Source: Scatophagus argus (Eukaryota > Chordata > Actinopteri > Scatophagidae). From it: a stretch of DNA of 64,000 bases. The notes under the pieces were generated by a model. The model saw only the letters and a program-made list of their open reading frames with translations, searched no databases and had not been told where the DNA came from. The stretch spans positions 12,728,001 through 12,792,000 of the forward strand of contig NC_058494.1 in NCBI RefSeq assembly GCF_020382885.2. Reading direction: 5' to 3'. This document shows, piece after piece, positions 25,601 through 37,567 of this stretch (position 1 is the first letter of the stretch; each line of letters starts with the position of its first letter). Made by a program: the position numbers and the translations under genes.

Positions 25601-28440
25601 AGCAACACTAAAGCACGTGGGCAATTATTAAAGAAAAGGTCCCCTGTGCTTACAAAAGGAGACACACACACACACACACACACACAGCAGAACGGCACAT
25701 TAGGTACAATAGTGTCACGACACAGGTCCTGCAGCCACGCAAGCACAGCAACCTGCTGAATAGTCACTGAAAACTGGACAGTTAAGCACATAAATGAAGG
25801 GTGCATTAAAAAACAACTTTTTTAAAAAACAGACAACATGTGTCTCATAAGCTTTGACCAGAAATAAACACAGCCTGTAAATAAAGATCTTTATTTCTAA
25901 ACGAATGCATTGAATTGAATGGCTGTGACATTCTTATAATGTGTGATGGTGTAAGACAGCGTCTCTCTCTTGCCATCTGGTCATGACCATCACCACAGGG
26001 CAGCTTGACCGTAAAGAGAAAAACAAGAAAAAGACAGCGTGCACAATGGACCTACCTCACTCAAACCAAAGCAGCTAAATGGAATTCAATCATTAATTTT
26101 TTTAAATCTTTATCTCTGTTTTTTCCTTTTGTGACCTGTGGTTCCTGTCTTTCCTTGAAATGAATGATTAACTAAAGAAAACTTATTTTAATCATAACAT
26201 TGCGTGAGTCATTTTATTCAAAAGGTTTTATTTGAGAATCACAGATCATTTACTTAAGTGGAAATACACCCCATGCAAGTAAATTCAAGTTAATGCAGAA
26301 GTAAAAGTATTACATTCAACATTTTACTTCAGGCGATCTAGTGGATCATTTTCAAAATCTTTGGTACGTATGAATCCTTTGCACAGCAAAATATGTAAAC
26401 ATAGGGTTTTTTATTAATTCTTTAAAAATTTAATTGTTTTGTGTTAGTGTTATCAGGTGTTATTGCTCTAACGATGACTGTCAGATACATGTAGTGGAAT
26501 GCAATTCTTCGCTCTGAAATATGGTGAAGCCTCAGGTAGTATAAAATTAACAGTATGTACTCTGCAACAGACCCACAAAGACATAAACCGTAACTATGCT
26601 GAAATGTGTTCTCCAAAATTTTACTAACGCTACAAAGCACTGAGGTATAAAGATGTGTTTCTCTAAGCGTCAGGACAATCCCACTAGAAGTGTCAAGAGC
26701 TCAAAAACCCTGATTTAAATTGCCTGGCAGGGACTGCAGCAGTTTAGGATCCTCACACTGTGTGTCAGGACAGTGAAGTTGGCAGCTAATATTTCCACAA
26801 TGCTTAGCTCTGCTCCACTACCCATCAGGTGCTGCAGCCCCCTGGGGCGGCAGCGCATGGGCGCATATTAACAGTGTGTTTCGCTGGGACAGGGGTTACA
26901 GTGTTCCCTGCAGTTTATCACGGTTCCATGCTGTTGCCTAACCTAACAAGATAGGAAGAGTCACAGCCTGTGAGATGACGCTGGTCTCAGGGGAAATTTA
27001 GGAGGATCACTAGTCAGGCTCACTCCGCCAGAACAAACTCTGAGGAACCGCAGACAGCCAGGATTTATTCTCAGACAGTTACAGGCAATGCATCATATCT
27101 AATTGGACACCAAGGACAACTGAAGGTGATTCACACAGTCATGCGCCGTCATGCGTAACTGAGCTATCTACAAGCTGCTCTCCTTAAAATTTACGTAAGG
27201 AAAACATCAGGATGTGATTACAGTTCAGGCTCTGAACTGACTTTGCGTTATTTACTTAAGAAATGAAACAAGAAACTGACAGTGGAGAAACACTAGTGTG
27301 AATAAGTCAAAAAGTATTTCTTGCTGATTTTCAGACCACAAATCACTGCCACATGTACCAAAGTTTTTTGGTCATCCAAAATCTATTGAGCATATCACTG
27401 GAGGTCTTACATTTTTGCACCCACTTCATGTGTGTCAGAGGAATAATAGCTGCTAAGATACTGCTACTGGTTTATAAAGGACTAAATGGTTTACTGCATT
27501 AACACATTTCTGATACTAGCCATCTTCTCAGATCATCCTGGACAAAACATGAAGCATCAGCTTTCACTATTTTACATGCCGCATATCTGACAATTTTATG
27601 AACAGTATATTATTTAAACACTGTTTTAATGTCTTTGTATGTCTTATGTGGAACTCTTTGGAAAGGTGTTATGGAAGTAAACGTGCCTTTCCTTACGTGA
27701 TCAAAATTGACGGTAATGCTGTTAGAATTGTCTCATGTTGTGCAGTGATCAGAAATACAAACAAGATTATAGGAATGTGCGATCCCATTTTCAAAACCTT
27801 CAAAACAACCCAAACACAGTTACAAAGCGACGAGTTCACTGTCTATTTAATGGAATATCATCATCTCTCTGTAAATATGACCGGAGCGTTAAGTAACTTT
27901 TCATTATTCAGACTATAAAAGAGGAAGTAAACAATAAACAAAACATATTCATTGCTCACCTGATATGCGAGTTAGCATTCCCCTCACCATCAGATTCTCC
28001 ACTGCAGTCTAATAATTGGCTGCAGAACATGCCAAGCATATTCACACAAAATGATGTCCGGTAACAAAATTATCACAATCAATGACATATTGTACTTTAA
28101 CAAAAGGTGTGTTTATTTATAGGACAATCCGGTCTCATAAAGGAGAACCAGAACTAACACAAGAGCAGGTCAGATTCCACTCTGTCATCTACCGTTGTGG
28201 AAAAACACTATGTGTAAAACACTCTGTACTGAACACTTTGCTGCAAGAAAGATCTAGATGGAACTGGTTATCTCCATGTCCTTATATTGTCAAAACACTC
28301 ATGAGCAGATGATGTCTTTCCTCCGAGGCACTCAGTGACTGCCTGACATTATAATCAGGTCCAAGCTCAAACATTTTCCAATGTCTGCTTGCTGTTGATT
28401 CACTTTTAGACATCACCTCCTTCCTCCTGGAACACTGATT
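22692..28440. other. Spacer upstream of the Ras-dva gene
   Basis: No gene called. At 25303-25470, after a 'tttttcgcag' acceptor-like sequence, two overlapping phases stay open for more than 50 codons. Without homology or a donor I do not accept either. A short AT-rich (AAT/AAC)n patch lies near 23545-23590. The last kilobase before 28440 may hold enhancers of the Ras-dva gene, but nothing specific is visible. Confidence 0.45.
25662..25686. repeat. (CA)n microsatellite
   Basis: An uninterrupted AC dinucleotide run of about 12 units, likely to be length-polymorphic. Confidence 0.9.
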
Positions 28441-28456
28441 TGCATACTCTGCCATC

Positions 28457-28580
28457 ATTGGTTGCCTGGATTTTACACTTCAACAGGCTGCTTTCTGCTG
28501 ATTGGTTGTTATTGTAGGGGGGGAATGGCAGCTCTCTCACCAAAACAGGCATAAAAGGCAGTGCGTACAGGATCAGACAC
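28457..28580 (+). promoter_or_regulatory. Core promoter of the Ras-dva gene
   Basis: Two reverse CCAAT boxes (ATTGG at 28457-28461 and 28501-28505) precede a TATA-like element, CATAAAAGG, at 28550-28558. The distance from the second CCAAT box to the TATA-like box is about 45 bp. Transcription would start near 28580, leaving about 245 nt of 5' leader before the ATG at 28827. The arrangement suggests a focused, tissue-regulated promoter rather than a CpG-island type. Confidence 0.6.
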
Positions 28581-28826
28581 AGAGGAGTATCCAGTAACCA
28601 ACTCTGCAGAGCTTTGACAGAGAGCCACTGCCATCTTAATCAAACTGGGGGGAAAAAGGCAAGGAAAGAGGCTCAAGAAGACACAAGAAGCTGCCAAAGG
28701 AAAAGGAAAACTAAACAGGTAGAAGTCAGTGACAGGTGAAATTTGCTATCACTTTTACAGCAACCGAGGCAGTTTTTGGGACATTTGTGTTGATTGTGGC
28801 AAACAAACAAACACAAAAAACCAAAC

Positions 28827-29453
28827 ATGTCTCTGGAGGTGAAGGAGAAGACCCAGGTGCGTCTAGTGTTTCTTGGAGCAGCAGGAGTGGGCAAGACAGC
28901 CCTGATCCAACGTTTCCTCCAAGACAAGTTTGAGCCCAAACACCGGCGCACAGTGGAGGAGCTGCACAGCCGGGAGTATGACATTGGTGGGGTCAAGATC
29001 ACAGTTGAGATCCTGGACACCAGTGGCAGCTACTCCTTCCCGGCCATGCGCAAGCTCTCCATCCAAAACAGCGATGCCTTCGCGCTGGTGTACGCCGTAA
29101 ATGACCCAGAGTCACTGGAGGCTGTCAAGAGCCTTCGAGATGAGATTCTGGAGATAAAGGAGGACAAGTACACGCCGATCGTGGTGGTGGGGAACAAGGT
29201 GGACCGGGACGAGGAGCGTCAGGTGTCCAGCGAGGATGTCCTGTCAACTGTAGAGCTGGATTGGAACAACAGTTACCTGGAAGCTTCGGCGAAGGAGAAC
29301 GCCAACGTGGTGGAGGTGTTCAAGGAGCTCCTGCAGCAGGCGAACCTCCCCAGTCGGCTCAGCCCCGCGCTCCGCAGGCGGAGGGAGACCTTTCCGAAAG
29401 ACACCAACTTCCGGCCACCCATGAACAAGACCAACAGCTGTATTCTGTCATAA
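28827..29453 (+). CDS. ras-dva: Ras-dva family small GTPase
   Basis: A 208-residue Ras-superfamily GTPase in a single coding exon. All GTP-binding boxes are present: P-loop GAAGVGKT (17-24), effector-loop Thr42, DTSG (64-67), NKVD (123-126) and EASAK (152-156). The position of Ras Gln61 is Ser68, so intrinsic GTP hydrolysis is probably low. The tail ends in the CaaX box CILS (Cys205), predicted to be farnesylated and so to place the protein on membranes. The N terminus MSLEVKEKTQVRLVFLGAAG and the tail PPMNKTNSC match what I recall of the Ras-dva family, known from fish, frogs and birds and implicated in anterior ectoderm development in Xenopus. An in-frame ATG at 28794 would add 11 residues. 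I prefer 28827, which has A at -3 and matches the family start. GC content is higher than in the flanks. Di-Ras and Rasd proteins are the next nearest relatives but differ in the switch and tail. Confidence 0.88.
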   Translation: MSLEVKEKTQVRLVFLGAAGVGKTALIQRFLQDKFEPKHRRTVEELHSREYDIGGVKITVEILDTSGSYSFPAMRKLSIQNSDAFALVYAVNDPESLEAVKSLRDEILEIKEDKYTPIVVVGNKVDRDEERQVSSEDVLSTVELDWNNSYLEASAKENANVVEVFKELLQQANLPSRLSPALRRRRETFPKDTNFRPPMNKTNSCILS

Positions 29454-30205
29454 TGGGAGACAAAGGAAGAGGAGAGATGTTTTGTGACCAGAGATGAAAG
29501 AATGGAGGACATGTTGTGCTGCTGGACACAGAGAGAGTAAAGAGAAGAGCCTGGCTGACTTCAGTCAGTGGGGGTGTGAAGTGAAGAGCTGCCTGACTGA
29601 GATAAGTGATTCTGGACACTTCAGGTTTCACAACTGAGAGGAACAGAAACTACAGAGAAATGCAATGAGAGAGAACTTAAACAGACTGCCAGTGGAACGA
29701 AAGAAGGAAGATGCATTAATAACTCAGTTGTTTACTTGATGTAATGTTGTTGCTGCTTATTTGGTGACATGCTGCTGGTGTTTAGATCAATGTATAGTTT
29801 TTGGCTTTTAAATGAAAATGTTTACTTGCATCAAGACTTAAAAACTGTTGCCAACAGTTTGCTTACTGATTAAAAGAGCATATATATTGTGGTATGTGCA
29901 ATAGTTGTATGTCCCATATAAACTGTTTTAATTTAATAATTCATCTGTAGCACCTCATGTTTACAATTTTTTTTGTATTCAATTCCAACATGACATCCTT
30001 GTTATGTTTCAAAAAGCAGTGAAATGCAAATTTAAACTGCAAATGCACTTTTCATTTTGAAATGACCATTCTTTTTGGTTGTTTTTTTTTATACATTAGA
30101 TTTTTTTATTATACCATTTTCTCATAAATGTTATTCTACTGTGTATTTGACAAATGTAAGTGGGATGTGGACTGAAATGTGTAATAAAAGATAGAAGCAC
30201 AAAGA
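29454..30205 (+). other. 3' untranslated region of the Ras-dva gene
   Basis: AT-rich sequence after the TAA with no long open frame. AATAAA at 30183-30188 is the likely polyadenylation signal, giving a 3' UTR of about 750 nt. Several ATTTA-like and T-rich stretches between 29900 and 30130 could destabilise the mRNA. Confidence 0.6.
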
Positions 30206-31411
30206 AGTGACTCGTGTGAAAGTATTTGTTAATTTAGATGTGTAGATTACACATTAATTGCTGAGAAGCAAGTTCACTTTTAAGTCAATAATTAGGTAAA
30301 CACAAACTCATTAATTCTCATGAATAAGGAAATCATGTCACATATAGAAATAAATCAACAAATCGACCCCCCCCCAAAAAAAGCTGGAAGAGGTAAAAAG
30401 AACAGTGATTTGTTTTTTTCCCCAGCTGGTTTGAGCACCGCATTCTTCGTGGGGTCATGATACCCATCCAAAGAGGGCAGCACTAAGATCTGACACAATC
30501 GGTATAATTCTTGTAAGAGCAAACAGATGTCTCCAGGTCACAGGTATTCTGAATGTCCAGATTTCAGGCAGAAACAGGAAGGCAACACTGTGAAATACAG
30601 AACAGTAAAATGCACTGACATCTGCAATAGTATTATCAATACTTACTTGTTTTAGTTGGGGTCTAAGCATGTTCACTCTGTGGTTTTACAGCGAAGACTC
30701 CAATTCATCCAAAATATGACAAAATCAACCAACAAGGGAAAACAACAAGAATCCCCCCTGTTGTTCTACTTCCAGCTGACACCCTTACAGTAGCTTAAGA
30801 TCTCTGTTGCCATCTGTTGATGAAAAGCACACATTACACTCTCAGTACAGGTTTCAACCTTAAACCTTGAAATGACACATCAGGGAGAAGAGTCAGGTGA
30901 CTTTGATTTAAATCTCAGCTTTGAATTTCTTTGGCTTGCAATATTCAGGTATCCTGACACAAGCTTTATGGCATTGTGTTTTTATGTAGCGTTATTGACC
31001 ATCACCAGTCTGAAATTTCTGGATGGACTTGCAGTACACAGTGAATTGTTGTACACAGTTGTTGTCCATAAGAACTGGCCTTTCGGAACCACAAACACAC
31101 TTAGCTTACAGCAAACAACTGAAAAAAAACTGTTCCCATCACATCATAAAATGATTCCACATCAAGATGACATCCCGCTTGTTGGAAAAGTCTGCTAGCT
31201 GCCTCCAGGCCTGAGGGGATAGCAGTCAAATTTAAACAAAATAACCTGAACTACCCCTGAGCTGCACAAATTTGAATACTAAACTCCTGTTTAACCAGTT
31301 TATAATAAGGAGCACTGTACAGTTCCTGAAATAGCTGTGCACGGTTCCCCTAAAAGCAACCTGCTGAGCGGAGACAGTTGAAGTGCACAGGTCCAGACCC
31401 CCCGCCCCCCG

Positions 31412-31452
<41 letters not shown>

Positions 31453-32791
31453 CACACCCTCACACTCCACTCCATCAGATTAGACCGAACCAAGTTTCCT
31501 GTTTTACTTTGAGGAAGTGGCCGAGTAAACGTTTGCGGGTAGTTCCTCTTTCGGTCCACATTTAAACATTCTTCCGCACTTCAGTGTTGTTCATTTGCGA
31601 AGGGAGGGAGGCCTAGCAGCTTCACTGTCACGCAGGTGTGTGGATTTGTCATCTCGTAACACAGGGTTCTACTTTACTTTACGCATGAAATGTAGAAATC
31701 TGTTTAGCTCTGTGATATTGGAGGATTTTTATGTTCACTATTGTTTTAGCATTATTTTTATTAGCATGCAATGATCAGATTGTAGTTCTATTGCAGCAGG
31801 CCACTCATCAGATGTCTTCGCCCCTGGACTTGGTCAAAGCTCCTCAGCAGTTTAAAGTGACTCTGAGGCGTTTAGAACAAGTTCAGGGTCTTGGGCAGGA
31901 AACAACAAGATCATGAAATGAAGAGTAATGAAATGTCACCAGAATGCTTATAAACGCTTGCTTATAAACTAAAAGTTATATTTCAGTCTATTCAGAACAA
32001 CATAGTGTAGGTTTTATGGTGCTTTTTTTTCCTTCCTGTGTAGTAAAAATAACTGTTGAATGTGTCACATGTATATATTTGTTCCTAGCCTTTATAGGTC
32101 ATGGGTCACTGGGTGAGATGCACTTGTGAATTCGTCACATATTCAAATCATGAATTAAAAAATGAGAGTCAATACATTTACAACTGAGATTATGACTGGA
32201 AATTATCGTGCTGAAATGTAATGAAATGGCAATTCTATCTGTGTTGAATGTCACGCATGCGGCAGGATTTATTAGGATAAATTAAATAAAAAGATCCCAG
32301 CACCCTGCCTATATTACATCATTTTATTCTACACTGTACTGTATTGTCCTGCCAAGTGCTGTGCTTTAAAATATACTGTGGCTATAAAATGACTCTACAC
32401 GCAAAGGAGAACCTTTTGGCACTGTGTCTGAACACAGTACTCAGTTTGACATTTCATACTTTTCCATGCTTCATAAGACAAGCCGCCTCAGCTATGACTG
32501 AAACTGTGACTGAAAGTTTAGCTTCAGGTGCGAAGCCACTAACACTTCTAGACTCACACTCACAGCTGTGATCCCCTGTTGCATTTATCCAGTTATTCAT
32601 GTATGTCCAAGCATTTTGTCACTTTAAGTCTACATTGACAAAAAAAAAACAAACAAAAGAAAAACAACAAGAAGAACGTTACTCGCCCAAGAAGAATTTT
32701 TATTTTTTAAATTCTGCAGGATACACAGAGGCCGCAAGTGATACATTATGTTTTCAGATGGTAGGAAGCACATGTATATATATTTATTATT

Positions 32792-32820
<29 letters not shown>
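30206..32820. other. Spacer between convergent genes
   Basis: No confident gene. A patch at 31505-31640 (GAGGAAGTG ETS-like site, TTTAAA at about 31560, then 'cacgcag|gtgtgt') looks like a promoter with a first exon on the plus strand. Possible following exons near 31801-31916 and 32475-32571 are open but short and unlike any family I know. An AATAAA lies at about 32895. A small non-coding or lineage-specific transcript is possible. Confidence 0.35.
31413..31449. repeat. (CA)n microsatellite
   Basis: About 18 AC units preceded by a C-rich tract, likely to be length-polymorphic. Confidence 0.9.
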
Positions 32821-32822
<2 letters not shown>

Positions 32823-32831
32823 TTATTTATT
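32781..32831. repeat. (ATT)n repeat with prpsap1 poly(A) signals
   Basis: An imperfect ATT/TTATTATT array. On the minus strand it supplies overlapping AATAAA hexamers (32822-32827 and 32826-32831), about 230 nt below the prpsap1 stop codon. They are the likely 3' end signals for that gene. Confidence 0.6.
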
Positions 32832-32988
32832 TTCAGTGAAACAGCTTGTAGTGTGGGTACAGTCTCTCTATGTAACATGAGAAAGGAATAAGCCAATAAA
32901 GTCAATTTCTCTAATGATATTTATCATCAAAACAAACAGGAACAATGGGGTAAAGCAGATAGTGCAGTAAACTTGGTTCTTGGTCACT

Positions 32989-32989
<1 letters not shown>

Positions 32990-33022
<33 letters not shown>

Positions 33023-33050
33023 TGTGTGTGTAGGAATGTAAATGTGAGTG
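32990..33050. repeat. (TG)n repeat in the prpsap1 3' UTR
   Basis: A nearly pure TG run, with one interruption at about 33020, ends about 10 nt short of the prpsap1 stop codon. In the mRNA it is a (CA)n tract right after the stop. CA tracts of this kind are known hnRNP L binding sites. Confidence 0.85.
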
Positions 33051-33059
33051 TGTGTTGCC

Positions 33060-36000
33060 TCAGTCATCCACAGCAATGTTGCGGAACAGATAGGCCATGG
33101 ACTCTCCGTTGTGGATGCGCCGGATGGCCTCAGCCAGGATCATACTGACATCCACCGTTTTGATTTTTGAACACTGCAGCTTCTGCACATCATGAGGCAC
33201 AGTGTTGGTCACCACCACCTGCAGGTTCAATACAACAACATTTGTTTCAGCCTGTTTCCATAACTATGGGGACCTTTGGTTCCCTCAGTTTAGGTTCTCA
33301 GGTAGCACCACAATGTCTTTTCAAGTTAAAACAAACCTTGGGGGATTATTCTCAAACTGACACTCTGCAGCTTTGGAAATCTGTACATTTAAATACAAGG
33401 CGGAGCTGAGCGGGGAAGTCCTTGGCCTTGGAATAATCAATGCATGACAAATGCCATCTGGAAATGATATCACTGCATTGCTGTGCGTGCATGCATGCAA
33501 ACAAACCCCAAACCATGTCAGTATAATTACGTATTTCACATCAGAACCTCACACTCATAACGGCATTTTCATATAATTAAAGCCACTCCTCATGCTGAGG
33601 CTGAATTCAGCAGAAAAAGTCCTCTAAACCTTTTTGAAAAGAGCATAAGAGCATAAGAAATCAACGCTGACAAAATACAAGGCCTGAGTATACAGGATAA
33701 TCACACTGTTTGAGTTCAAGTCTGCCTAAAAACAATAATGTTATTAAATATGGAATTTTTGTTATGAGAAACTTTTCAGATACTTCCTCTGTCGTCACCC
33801 CTCCTGAGACATCAATAAACACCCTCAATAACCACAGACGACATGTGCAAAAGTCTTACAAATGGAGCAAAAATAAATATGGAGGGATACATGACAAAAT
33901 CAACCCCATTCTTTGTTTCAGAAACTTCAGAAAGGCGAACAAGAGTCAACACAGTCAAAGATATTTGTAGGAGTAATTAATTCTAGTCATTTTTTAAGTA
34001 AGAAGGCTCATGTACAGTATGTATGTGTGCCGAGTTGGGACTGGTTTACATTAACTTCAGCTGATATTTATTTTACAAAATGAATCAATCAGATTCAAAA
34101 ACTTATCTCACATATTAAAACACAGCTGACAAATGTGTTCCAAGCAACTCTGAATGTTAACTACAGTGCCATCCACACGGGGTTTTACCTCATCGATAGC
34201 GGACTCCTCTATTAGTCTTGGCGCGTCTCCAGACAGGAGGCCATGTGTAGCCATGATGTAGATCTTGTAAGCTCCCCTCTCCTTCAAGATTTCTGCCGCT
34301 GCAACAAAGTCCCCCACATCATCTATCATGTCATCCTGACAAAGTGATGGCAGGGATTGGCGTCACACAGCAGATGGGGAAAAGGAAAAATAGAAATACA
34401 TTAACCATACAAATTTCTATTGCTGGAAAACTGAATGTCAACATTTAGGTTTCTGAGTTTGTGTCGATCTGTGACATTCATTCATTCATCATTCATCAGA
34501 TCACCAGATAGTTGGTTTCGCTGTGCTAGTCTGAGCCTTCTGAGAAACATCAGCGGTGAATTTACCGAATGGAAAAGAATCTGTCAGACAATTATGTATA
34601 TAAGAAACCCACCAACAAAATGAACTTGGTTTATATGTGAAAACCCTAAAAACATTAAAGTCATTCAACACGCTGCACTTTGCCAAAACAGACATTAACA
34701 CAATCCTGAGGTTCAACATGAGGAATGAATTGCTAATTTGCTGAGTCACAGTAAGTCACATAAAATCTTAAAGTCTTACAACAATGATGGCGATTCTGCC
34801 TCCTACATCTCCAACAACAGTGATGGGTGGCTTCTCCTTTGCCATCATTACTGAAAGACACAGATGAAGGAACATCACTTTCCAGAAAATAACTGAGGTC
34901 TATCCTAGGAACCCAATCAGGAACGGATTCTTGAGGTCAGGAAAAGTTAACAGAGATTTGGAGAGAAGGGATTTTGTTAAAAAAAAAAAACAAAAACCTG
35001 CAAACACCATGCAAGGCAGCTCTTACCCAACAAGCTCACAGCTACCACAGCACCAACCTGTTAACTGCAGGCCAGTGACAGGTACATTCCTACGTGGTGC
35101 GACTGCATGTGACTACTTTTGGTGTAGTGGTAGATGAACATGTGGGTGTAGAACTGAGTCTCTTTCAGAAACCTCAGACCAGGATCGATCATTATTCTGA
35201 ATCTACCAAACACTTTTTTAAAACAGATTACATAAGAACTGATAGGAATACAGCAACTTATCTTGGAGCTTATCCTCAGTTGAAGTCGTTCAGCTCTGAC
35301 AGGAATGTTCTAATGTCTGAAATACTTGGAATTTCAAGTAATAATCGATCTAGGTCTGGAAGCCACCACACTTGACTTGTAGGACCCCACCCCACCCCCA
35401 ACCCCCACCCCAGACTGAGGCACTGATGATATCAGTTAACTTCTTCCAAACAACAGCAAAGCACACTGAGAAGTCCCAGATCCATCAAAAGATCATTCAG
35501 CAAGGCCTGTGTGCAAAATGTTTGCATGGTCAAGGATTTCTGGGTTGGAAAGGAAGCCAAGACACAAGATCTAAAAAAAGTTTACCTAAACAAAAGAAAA
35601 TCAAGCAGTTATGAAGCACAGAAGTTAAAAGGTACGAGTATCAAGCAACAAGATGCAAATGTATAACAAGCAGAGTTTCAAAAAATGTCAAAGACATTAT
35701 TACTATTATTACCTGGCGTGATTATGCTCATGATAAGCAACTAATGAATGATACAATCTCAGGTTCAAAACTGATAATCTGCCAAGTTATATGCAATTTC
35801 ATTATATAAATTTGAGTTAAATATAAATCATTAATGATATTCAGTTACACAGTTTCATGTTTTGATTGTGTCTTTATGCTCTTTTTCTCCACTTCTCAAT
35901 ATTTGACAGGCTGAGGGATTCAGATTTGTGGTGAAATTAACTTAATAACACACCACTCATGTCACAGTCACAACTCTTATATTCCTAAGAAAGATTCCTA

Positions 36001-37504
36001 AGAAAGATTCCTAAGAACCAAATTCCATTTCAGCTGAGAGGCCATGAGACTGAGGGCTTCCAAAAAAAAAAATCTATAATTGACACGTAGAAGAATCTTA
36101 TGATCCATTTCTGCTTCACTGTATCAGGACAGTGAAGCTCTTTGATTTTCCCTTGCCAAAAGCAAAGCATAAACAGACAGACACTGGGTCATCAAAACAC
36201 CTGGTTGGCTTAAAAATGCATGTCTGCTGTTCCCACACACTCGCATGTAGGGAGGACAAACCTGCATCAGACGTGTTCGTAGTGTTTAACCTAATCTCCT
36301 GCTTGACCCAAGTGTAAACTCATATTATGAGTTCTTCATACTGCTTGCAATTCAGTTGGAAGTGATCTGTAGTTAAAAAGACAAAGAGCTGGTTGAGAGA
36401 ACACAGCTGGGGAAAGCATGCATGTTGTAAATTCAGAGGTAAGCTGGGGTTGATCTGCGAAATGCCTTGCATCAATGGGGAGGCCATTAGCAATCACAGC
36501 TGTTTTGATTCAGCTCTGGGAAGAAGCCAAAATAATATGTGCTGACAGTGTTGTTGCACTGGGAGGAGATATGCACAGACCTGAACTCGCTTTGCAGTAA
36601 AACACCGGTAGACTTTATATTTAGATTCTATGGGGTGTGGGGGTGATGGCGCTCCTTTATCTAAACTGACTTCACTAATGCAGTGTCTGATTCGAACGTG
36701 CTCGTTAGACGGATCGACCGCCTGGCCTCCGCTGCTTACAGCTTTCCTGAGAAGAGCTCATCGAATGACTTCACACTTGACACTGACTGCGTTATCATAA
36801 CAATAATATTAACATTCAAACTCAAATAGTTTATTTATAATTAATTAATATCAAAAATTCTGAGTGTCCACATTACAACAGATTTCAACACTGTAGGTCG
36901 ATAGGACTCCAGCAATACATTCGCCGAGAGTTAAGTAGTTTGGATGAACTGTTCTCCATCTATTCAGAGGGACATTCAGATGGACACAGACAGACGCACA
37001 TTTACAATGCAATGATAATGCCATATTTTGATAATGGTAGGTGAAAAGTAGGTTTTTCGTGCCTTATCCATGGATGTTGCCTTAGCAGTTTATGTCACTG
37101 TTAGCAAGGGTTTTTGTCCACTACAGTGGCATAGCGATATAATTAACACCAATTATGGCATCACTGTGACTTTGATTCTTCAATATCCAGATGTGAAATA
37201 AAGTGGAAGCCCTCAGTAGCTCATTCTGTCGCTTCATGCATTGAAGAATAAACAATCAACAGGAAGCACAAGCATTCTGGTCATACTTGGGAGCTCTATC
37301 CCAGGGAAAGGGACATGATGTCTGGTGGCTGTGTTGGCAAAAACATAAGATGGTACAGAAAATGTTAATGCATAAGACATATGACAAACACATAAAACAT
37401 TACAGAGCACTTCGTTATATCCAAAACATCCAAATCGCACTGATTTTCTGAGGAGGAGGTTCTAAATGAAAGAGAGAGAGACACACACACACACAGAGAT
37501 AGAG

Positions 37505-37567
<63 letters not shown>

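Noticed and set aside
35981..36016. Possible CRISPR-like repeat
   Set aside because: Three contiguous copies without spacers in a vertebrate intron; it is a simple tandem repeat.
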